A program made the position numbers and the translations under genes. The notes below the pieces were generated by a model, which searched no databases, was not told where the DNA came from, and was given only the letters and a program-made list of their open reading frames with translations. From NCBI GenBank assembly GCA_947493945.1, contig CANLSR010000008.1, positions 1 to 64,000 on the forward strand: a stretch of DNA of 64,000 nt. The letters are read 5' to 3'. This document shows positions 58,858 to 64,000 of the stretch, one piece after another; position 1 is the first letter of the stretch, and the number at the start of each line of letters is the position of its first letter. This DNA is from an uncultured bacterium (lineage in GTDB: Bacteria; Bacteroidota; Rhodothermia; Rhodothermales; Rubricoccaceae).

Positions 58858-58865
58858 TAGACTTG
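58858..58865 (+). promoter_or_regulatory. Candidate -7 box for the LapA-like gene
   Basis: TAGACTTG, followed by CGCC, lies 22 bases before the ATG. Confidence 0.35.
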
Positions 58866-58887
58866 CGCCTCACGCCTCCGCACCGCC

Positions 58888-59286
58888 ATGCGCCTCGCCC
58901 TCGTCTCTCTGTTCCTCCTCCTTGTGCTCGGCGTCCTGCTGGCGACCCAGCCCGCCAACCTCGAAAACGAGGTCCGCCTGGCCCTCCCCTTCATGGAAGC
59001 CGACTGGACGGGGTCGGTCTTGTGGATGATCGCCGGGTGGTTCGGGGCCGGCCTGGGGCTGGGCTACCTGATCGCGCTGCCCGGCCGGATCGGCGCGAGC
59101 CGCCGCGCGCGCAAGGTGGAAAAGCAGCTGGCCGTGACCTCGACCGAGCGCGAGAAAGCGGTCACCCACCTCAACAAGGCCGAGCCGGGCCGCGGCGCCA
59201 CCGAGGCCGACGAGATGCAGCGGCTCGCCGACGAGGTCGCGCGGCGCACCGAGACCGTCCAGCGCGACGTGCCGCCGCCGTCCTAG
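58888..59286 (+). CDS. LapA/DUF1049-like membrane protein
   Basis: The 132-residue product has two helices (LALVSLFLLLVLGVLLATQPANLENEV and WMIAGWFGAGLGLGYLIALPG) joined by a short loop containing ALPFMEADWTGSV. A basic coiled-coil tail follows (RARKVEKQLAVTSTEREKAVTHLNKAE). This is the layout of lipopolysaccharide assembly protein A domain proteins. The assignment is by topology and motif, not close similarity. Confidence 0.75.
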   Translation: MRLALVSLFLLLVLGVLLATQPANLENEVRLALPFMEADWTGSVLWMIAGWFGAGLGLGYLIALPGRIGASRRARKVEKQLAVTSTEREKAVTHLNKAEPGRGATEADEMQRLADEVARRTETVQRDVPPPS

Positions 59287-59360
59287 GCGTCCGCGTTTCT
59301 CCGAGGGCGCCGGTCGCGCACGGCGGGCCCGCCGCGGAGGTCGACCGTGACGGAGCGCCG

Positions 59361-59381
59361 CGCTGGCGGCGGGCGCCAGCG
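59361..59381. repeat. CGCTGGCG hairpin
   Basis: Arms CGCTGGCG and CGCCAGCG around a 5-base loop, between two same-strand genes. Confidence 0.55.
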
Positions 59382-59476
59382 GGACGAGGGCCGGCAGCGC
59401 GGCCAGAAACCGGAGGGCGGGTGACGGGCGGAGCGCCCGTTTCGCGTAGACTAGGCCAACGCCCCCCTGCTGCCCC

Positions 59477-60274
59477 ATGCCCGCCCACGACATCGACTAC
59501 CGCCTGATCGGCGACGACCTCCAGATCGTCGAGGTCGAACTCGACCCCGCCGAAGCCGTCCGCGCCGAGGCCGGCGCCATGCTCTACATGGACGGCGGCG
59601 TCCGCATGGACACCGGGACCGGCGGCGGCTTTATGAAGGGGCTCAAGCGGCGGATCACCGGCGAGAGCTTTTTCATCACCTCGTTCGTGAACGAGGGGCA
59701 GGGCAAAAAGCGCGTCGCGTTTAGCGCGCCCTATCCGGGCAAGGTGATCGCCCTCGACCTCGCCGAGCGCGGCGGCTCCGTGCTGTGCCAAAAGGACACG
59801 TTCCTGTGCGCGGCCGACGGCATCGAGATCGAAGTGGCGTTCACCAAAAAGATCGGCGCCGGCCTGTTCGGCGGCGAGGGGTTCATCCTGCAGCGCCTCA
59901 CCGGCGACGGGCTCGCGTTCTGCCACGCCGGCGGGACCATCGTCGAGCGCGACCTGGCCGGCGGCGAGGCGCTGTTCGTCGACACGGGCTGCCTGGTGGC
60001 CTTCGACGAGTCGGTCGACTACGACATCCAGTTCCAGGGCGGCTTCAAGAACGCGCTGTTCGGCGGCGAGGGCCTGTTCCTGGCGCGCATCGAGGGGCCG
60101 GGCACGGTCTGGCTCCAGAGCCTGCCGTTCTCCCGACTGGCGGACCGCATCGTGGCGGCCAGCCGGACCTACGCCAACCGGGGCGAGACCGCCAACGGCG
60201 GCGGCGCGCTCGGTGCCTTGGGCGGCCTGGCCGCCGGCGGCCTGCTGGGCGGGATCTTGGGCAACGACCAGTAG
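59477..60274 (+). CDS. AIM24/TIGR00266 family protein
   Basis: The 265-residue product is a beta-rich AIM24 domain: VEVELDPAEAVRAEAGAMLYMDGGVRMDT, then GGGFMKGLKRRITGESFFITSFVNEG, LCQKDTFLCAADGIEIEVAFTKK and VDYDIQFQGGFKNALFGGEGLFLARIEGPG. The C-terminus is glycine-rich. The function in bacteria is unknown; the yeast homologue is mitochondrial. It converges on the queuosine mannosyltransferase gene with a shared hairpin between. Confidence 0.93.
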   Translation: MPAHDIDYRLIGDDLQIVEVELDPAEAVRAEAGAMLYMDGGVRMDTGTGGGFMKGLKRRITGESFFITSFVNEGQGKKRVAFSAPYPGKVIALDLAERGGSVLCQKDTFLCAADGIEIEVAFTKKIGAGLFGGEGFILQRLTGDGLAFCHAGGTIVERDLAGGEALFVDTGCLVAFDESVDYDIQFQGGFKNALFGGEGLFLARIEGPGTVWLQSLPFSRLADRIVAASRTYANRGETANGGGALGALGGLAAGGLLGGILGNDQ

Positions 60275-60280
60275 CTCCCT

Positions 60281-60306
60281 CCGCTGGCGGCCCGAACCGC
60301 CAGCGG
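60281..60306. terminator. CCGCTGGCGG hairpin between convergent genes
   Basis: Perfect 10-base arms (CCGCTGGCGG / CCGCCAGCGG) and a 6-base loop fill the 38-base gap between AIM24 and the mannosyltransferase. It could serve both transcripts as a terminator, though it has no T-run. It is also a textbook copy of the dispersed palindrome. Confidence 0.55.
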
Positions 60307-60312
60307 CACGAC

Positions 60313-61479
60313 CTACCGGCCGGCCGGCTCTCCGGCGACCCTCTCGAACAGCGCGTCGAAGCGCGGCGCCTGGAGCGGCCACGCCAGGTCGGCGGGGATC
60401 TCGCGCAGGACGCCGGTCGGAAGCGGGGCCTGGTCGCCGCGCAGGATCTGGCGCAGGACCTCGAACAGCTCGTCCTCGCTCTCGTAGAGCACCGGCGCGT
60501 GCAGCAGCGGCCGGTGCAGGCGCTCGGGGATCAGCTCGGGGTAGGTGAGCCGGTTCGGGAGCAGCGGGTGGCAGCCGCAATAGATGGCCTCCAACATCGA
60601 GATGCCAAAAAACTCGTGGACCGATGTCGAGACCACGACGTCGGAGCGCCACAGGAGCTCGGCGTAGTCCCGGAACGACTCGGCGAATCCGTAGTGGAGC
60701 ACGCGCTCGGCGTAGCGGCGGAAGCCGGCCTCGAACCCCTCGGGCTGCTCCTCGAACGTCTGCCCCGCCAGCACCAGCCGGAACCGCTCCCCGGCATCGT
60801 CCAACCGGTTAACGACGCGGAAAAAGGCGGCCGGGTCCTTGTCGTACTCCCAGCGGTGGTTCCACAGGATCACCGGCGCGCCGGGCTCGCGCGCCCGCCG
60901 GGCCTCGGCGTCGGCGCGGACCACGTCCAGGCCGTCGAGGTCCAGCCCCAGCCGGAGCACGGACGATTTCTCGCGCAGTGACGGGAGCACGCCGACGTGG
61001 GTGTAGTCGGGGAACCGGCGGAGCAGGTCGGGCAGGGCCTGGAAAAACTCGGCCAGGTGGAACGCCGAGTGGAACACGACGTGGTCGGCGGCGAGCGCCG
61101 AGAGGTAGTTGACCGTGCCGTAGGTGTAGTCCCTGGGGCGGGGCTCCTCGCCGGGCGCGGGCGGCCGGAGCGGATACGTCAGCTGGTTCTCGTGGAAGTT
61201 GAGGACGACCGGCACGTCAGCGAGCCAGTCGCGGCTCAGGGCCAGGAACGCGGGCAGGTGCACCATGTCGGAGGCCAGCACCAGGTCGGGCCGCCAGCCG
61301 TCGGCGCACGCCTGGCGGGCCTTGTCGGCCAGCGTTACCGCGCCGCCCTGCATCCGCCACTTCCAGTAGCGCGCCGTCATGGTGACCGGCCGGACGTCGT
61401 GCGCGCTGTGGGCCACGAGCCCGTCGAGGAAACGGCGGTGGGAGCCGCCGTACCACGGCTCCAGGGCGAGAACGTTCAT
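60313..61479 (-). CDS. tRNA-queuosine alpha-mannosyltransferase (DUF3524)
   Basis: The 388-residue glycosyltransferase starts MNVLALEPWYGGSHRRFLDGL, the DUF3524 signature. NFHENQLTYP, VFHSAFHLAEF, ILWNHRWEYDKDPAAFF and VVSTSVHEFFGISMLEAIYCGCHPLLPNRLTYPELIP follow. The family (human GTDC1/QTMAN) adds mannose to queuosine in tRNA-Asp. queD elsewhere in the window supports a queuosine pathway in this organism. The sugar and tRNA used here are inferred from the family. Confidence 0.92.
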   Translation of the reverse strand: MNVLALEPWYGGSHRRFLDGLVAHSAHDVRPVTMTARYWKWRMQGGAVTLADKARQACADGWRPDLVLASDMVHLPAFLALSRDWLADVPVVLNFHENQLTYPLRPPAPGEEPRPRDYTYGTVNYLSALAADHVVFHSAFHLAEFFQALPDLLRRFPDYTHVGVLPSLREKSSVLRLGLDLDGLDVVRADAEARRAREPGAPVILWNHRWEYDKDPAAFFRVVNRLDDAGERFRLVLAGQTFEEQPEGFEAGFRRYAERVLHYGFAESFRDYAELLWRSDVVVSTSVHEFFGISMLEAIYCGCHPLLPNRLTYPELIPERLHRPLLHAPVLYESEDELFEVLRQILRGDQAPLPTGVLREIPADLAWPLQAPRFDALFERVAGEPAGR

Positions 61480-61567
61480 TGTGAGGCGCCGCCGCCGGCT
61501 CGGGAGCAAGGTGCGCAACGGATTCCCGATGGCGTGCTCCGCCAAAACGCGTCTTCGGTAAGGACCG

Positions 61568-61801
61568 CTAGGCGTCGCCCGCCAGCTCGTCGTCGAGCGC
61601 GGCCGACTCGTCGGGCGTCGTCGGGCGCACGATGGCGATGGTGCGGAGCTGGAGCGCGTTGCGCAGGATGGGGTCCTTGACCTCGACCGCGGTCACGGGC
61701 CGCTCCTGGCCGGGCGCCATCGCGACCGTGCGGGTGTCGAGGCGGAGGTCGAGCGGCTGCTCGGAGACGTTCTTGATGATCATCCCGCGGCGTTCAGACA
61801 T
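61568..61801 (-). CDS. Small conserved-looking protein, 77 residues
   Basis: The product MSERRGMIIKNVSEQPLDLRLDTRTVAMAPGQERPVTAVEVKDP has the look of a small beta-sandwich (Ig-like) with an acidic tail. I do not recognise the family; some phage or envelope adaptor proteins have similar NxSxxPLDL strands. A TATCTTGC box sits 32 bases upstream. Divergent from comF. Confidence 0.6.
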   Translation of the reverse strand: MSERRGMIIKNVSEQPLDLRLDTRTVAMAPGQERPVTAVEVKDPILRNALQLRTIAIVRPTTPDESAALDDELAGDA

Positions 61802-61833
61802 CGGAGAGGGCGGTTTGGAGGAGGGCGGAGGGC

Positions 61834-61841
61834 GCAAGATA
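61834..61841 (-). promoter_or_regulatory. TAnnTT-type -7 box
   Basis: TATCTTGC on the minus strand, 32 bases before the small gene at 61568-61801. Confidence 0.35.
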
Positions 61842-61865
61842 TTGCTCCGACGCTCCGCCCTCCCC

Positions 61866-62567
61866 ATGCCTCACCTCCGCACCGCGCTCGCCCGACTGGC
61901 GGCGCCCGTCGTGTGGCTGGGCGGCGGCCTGGCGGCGCTGGCCTACCCCCCGCTGTGCCTGGGCTGCGAGGCCCGTCTGCCCTCGGCCGCCGACGCCCTG
62001 TGCAGCGCCTGCCTGCGCCGCCTGCCCCGCGCCGATGCCGAGGCCGCCCGCCGGATGCTGGCCGACGCCCCCATCGCGCACGTCGCCGTGCTGTGGGCGT
62101 TCGACCCGGGCGGTGCGGTCCGGCGCGTGCAGCACGCGCTCAAGTACGGCGGGCGCCCATCGCTCGGGCTCGGCCTAGGCGAGGTGCTGGCCGGCGCCGT
62201 CCGCCAGGCGGACGCGGTGCCGGACGTGGTGGTGCCGGTCCCGCTGTCGCGCGTCCGCGAGCTGGAGCGCGGCTACAACCAGGCCCAGGCGCTGGCGGAG
62301 GGCGTGGCCCGGGCGCTCGGCGTGCCGGTGGAGCCGCTGCTGGTGCGCACCCGGACCACACGGGCCCAGGCCAAGCTCTCCGCCGCCGAGCGCCGCCGCA
62401 ACGTGGACGGCGCGTTCCAGCTAGCGCCGGGCACGGCCGCCAGCGGTCAGGTACTGCTGGTGGACGACGTGCTCACGACCGGGGCCACCCTCGCCGCCGC
62501 CGCCCGGCCCCTCGTCCGCGCCGGGGCCACCGTCCACGTCGCCGCTCTCGGGCTGGCCGGGGCGTGA
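61866..62567 (+). CDS. comF: ComF family phosphoribosyltransferase-like protein
   Basis: The 233-residue product has an N-terminal Cys4 zinc motif (CLGC...CSAC) and the PRTase fold: HALKYGGRPSLG, VVVPVPLSRVRELERGYNQAQALAEGVA, and VLLVDDVLTTGATL, the PRPP loop. ComF is needed for DNA uptake in naturally competent bacteria and can act in helicase loading. No other competence gene is in the window. Confidence 0.93.
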   Translation: MPHLRTALARLAAPVVWLGGGLAALAYPPLCLGCEARLPSAADALCSACLRRLPRADAEAARRMLADAPIAHVAVLWAFDPGGAVRRVQHALKYGGRPSLGLGLGEVLAGAVRQADAVPDVVVPVPLSRVRELERGYNQAQALAEGVARALGVPVEPLLVRTRTTRAQAKLSAAERRRNVDGAFQLAPGTAASGQVLLVDDVLTTGATLAAAARPLVRAGATVHVAALGLAGA

Positions 62568-62666
62568 CGAGGCGGGGGAGGTGGCCGCCCGCCAGGCGCT
62601 GGCGCCAGTTGCGGACGGGCGGGACGGCTGAGGTTTGCGGAGGGGTGTCCCGCACGTTCCGCCCCA

Positions 62667-63278
62667 TCACGCCAGCTCTACTCGCCGGGCGCACAGGTCC
62701 GCCTCGGCCGGGTCGTTGGTGGCCAGCACGACGACGCGCGTGTCGTCGGCGACGAGGGACGCCGTCAGGGAGCGGCCGGCGGCGTCGAGCGTGGCGCCGG
62801 GCTCGTCGAGGAGCAGCACCGGCGGGTCGTGGACCAAGGCCGTCGCGATCCGCAGGCGCTGGCGCATGCCCGTCGAGAACGCCGCCACCGGCTCGTCGGC
62901 GCGGTCCGCCAGCCCGACGCGCGACAGCACGGCGGCCACGCGCGCCTGGCCGTCGGCGAGCGCGCGCGCGCGGGCCAGAAACGCCAGCGTCTCGCGCGCC
63001 GTCAGCGCGTCGTACAGGTCGAGGGCGGGCGCCACGTAGCCCACCGTGCGGGGCCGGTCGCGCGGCTCCACGGCCGCGCCGCCGACGTCGAGGCGCACCT
63101 CGCCGGCCGTCGGGGCCAGCAGCCCGGCCAGCAGCAGCAGCAGCGTCGACTTGCCGGAGCCGTTGTCGCCGGCCACCGCCAGCGGCGCGCCGGGCTCGAC
63201 GGTCACCGTGAGCCCGTCGAACAGGCGCCGGCGGCCGAACCGCATCGAGAGGCCGTCGGCGACAAGGCGAGTGGACAT
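62667..63278 (-). CDS. ABC transporter ATPase, CcmA-like
   Basis: The 203-residue ATPase has Walker A GDNGSGKST, a C-loop AFSTGMRQRLRIA and Walker B VLLLDEPGATLD. The short length, the variant signature (FSTGMRQR) and the ending NDPAEADLCARRVEL fit the haem-exporter CcmA type used in cytochrome c maturation. Other ccm genes would be expected further right on the minus strand or elsewhere. The partner permease is not visible. Confidence 0.85.
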   Translation of the reverse strand: MSTRLVADGLSMRFGRRRLFDGLTVTVEPGAPLAVAGDNGSGKSTLLLLLAGLLAPTAGEVRLDVGGAAVEPRDRPRTVGYVAPALDLYDALTARETLAFLARARALADGQARVAAVLSRVGLADRADEPVAAFSTGMRQRLRIATALVHDPPVLLLDEPGATLDAAGRSLTASLVADDTRVVVLATNDPAEADLCARRVELA

Positions 63279-63345
63279 GCGTGTGGGCGAACTCCTGAGA
63301 AGCTAGACGGGCAGAACACCCGCCGGGCGCGTCCGTTCGTCCCCC

Positions 63346-63951
63346 GTGGCTCTCTTCACTCCGTTCCCACTCCCCTCGCCCCCGCGTCTCGCGCTCGCCG
63401 GGCTGGCGGCGCTGGTGGGCTGCGCCGAGCCCGCGCCCGCCCCACGCGCCAGCCTAGACACGGACTCCTCAGGAGTGGCTGAGGTGGCGCCCGACACCAT
63501 CAACGTCGAGGGCGTAGACCGCGTGCGCGCCCAGATCCAGCCCGTCGGCAGCGGCACCGCCAGCGGCACGGTCACGATGGCGGCCGTCGAGGGCGGCGTG
63601 CGCGTCCGGGCCCAGCTGGAGGGCCTGTCGCGCGAGCGGTACCACGCGTTCCAGGTGCTCCGCGGCCGCGACTGCGACGCCGACCCCGACGCCCACCTCG
63701 GGGCCGACCCCGGGACGCCGCACGGCGGGCCGTACTCGCTGCCCGGTCTGCGCCACGCCGGCGACCTGGGCAGCATCCGGGGCGACGCCGGGACGGGGCG
63801 TTACGACCGCGTCGACGCCGTCCTCGACCTGTCGGGCACGCGGTCGCCGGTCGGGCGAGCCGTCGTGGTGCGCGAGCGCCGCGACGACGCCGCCAGCCCG
63901 GGCGGAGCGGCGGGGCCGGTGATCGGGTGTGGCCTTCTGGAGCCGAGTTGA
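63346..63951 (+). CDS. Cu/Zn superoxide dismutase-fold protein lacking copper ligands
   Basis: The 201-residue lipoprotein (lipobox LVGC, Cys26; GTG start) has the SodC fold with disulfide cysteines C110 and C195. Zinc ligands are all present: H117, H126, H137 and D140 (AHLG...PHGGP...RHAGDLGSI). The copper ligands are not. The usual HxFHVH reads HAFQVL (Q103, L105), and the late His in VVHxxxDD is R176 in VVVRERRDD. It can bind zinc but almost certainly not copper, so dismutase activity is not expected. B. subtilis YojM is a comparable copper-site-deficient relative. Confidence 0.8.
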   Translation: MALFTPFPLPSPPRLALAGLAALVGCAEPAPAPRASLDTDSSGVAEVAPDTINVEGVDRVRAQIQPVGSGTASGTVTMAAVEGGVRVRAQLEGLSRERYHAFQVLRGRDCDADPDAHLGADPGTPHGGPYSLPGLRHAGDLGSIRGDAGTGRYDRVDAVLDLSGTRSPVGRAVVVRERRDDAASPGGAAGPVIGCGLLEPS

Positions 63952-64000
63952 TGCGCCAGGTTCTCCTCGCTCTCGCCGCGCTGGCGCTCGGGCTCGGCCT
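63951..64000 (+). CDS. Start of next gene, cut by window end
   Basis: An ATG overlaps the SodC-like stop (TGATG). The 16 visible residues, MRQVLLALAALALGLG, form a signal peptide start. Nothing more can be said. Confidence 0.5.
   Translation, partial: MRQVLLALAALALGLG

Overview
This 64 kb window is very GC-rich, gene-dense chromosomal DNA, almost certainly bacterial. Three traits point to Rhodothermota, the marine Rubricoccaceae-like relatives of Bacteroidota. There are no Shine-Dalgarno sequences, and start codons follow C-rich leaders instead. Many genes have a TAnnTT-type box 20-45 nt upstream, which resembles the Bacteroidota -7 consensus TAnnTTTG. The gene content fits too: a fused 2-oxoglutarate decarboxylase/dehydrogenase, a DUF3347/TolC/multicopper-oxidase/DUF305 copper set, and a pilin-like protein starting MGQQQ. 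The assignment is inference; no 16S rRNA gene is present.

Layout. 1-1.4 kb: a decayed IS110-family element. 1.5-7.1 kb: large catalase, two lipoproteins, a metallo-beta-lactamase-fold hydrolase. 7.4-12.1 kb: copper-handling cluster. 12.3-17.5 kb: uvrA with an overlapping small gene, then purK-purE. 17.6-24.0 kb (minus): kgd, an ATP-grasp enzyme, an M24 peptidase. 24.1-31.2 kb: SRPBCC and DUF427 proteins, class IV aminotransferase, sulfotransferase, nitrilase-fold amidase, acyltransferase, ndk, lysS. 31.2-38.3 kb is the most disturbed stretch: a GIY-YIG nuclease gene abutting a terminally inverted repeat, tRNA-Ser(TGA), folE-queD, a broken DUF429-like gene, and a short-chain dehydrogenase flanked by two more copies of the same repeat. 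38.3-47.5 kb: uppS, a CreD-like membrane protein, pdxH, an FAD oxidoreductase, a histidine kinase, hrpB. 47.6-52.2 kb: a DUF5615/DUF433 toxin-antitoxin pair, the pilin-like protein, and small metabolic genes. 51.0-54.0 kb (minus): hrcA-grpE-dnaJ. 54.2-64 kb: nth, a DUF4105 protein, a BLUF photosensor, a CrtC-like lipocalin protein, AIM24, a queuosine mannosyltransferase, comF, an ABC ATPase, and a SodC-fold protein lacking copper ligands.

How the genes work together. Clear functional groups are purK-purE (purine step 6), folE-queD (GTP to pterin/deazapurine precursors, linked to queuosine and to the QueTMAN-type mannosyltransferase near 61 kb), hrcA-grpE-dnaJ (heat shock), and the copper cluster. 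Most other genes are one- or two-gene units.

The least expected content is three layers of short dispersed DNA. (1) Four copies of a 108-126 bp element with GTCATCCTGA...TCAGGATGAC-type ends; one copy supplies the lysS stop codon and the start of the adjacent GIY-YIG nuclease gene. (2) A palindromic core, CCGCTGGCGG/CCGCCAGCGG, recurring as intergenic hairpins and inside genes. (3) A 24-bp insert that splits that core (CCGC^TGGCG). Two of its copies are identical and sit in frame in a multicopper oxidase gene and uppS; a third, 22 bp long, breaks a gene.
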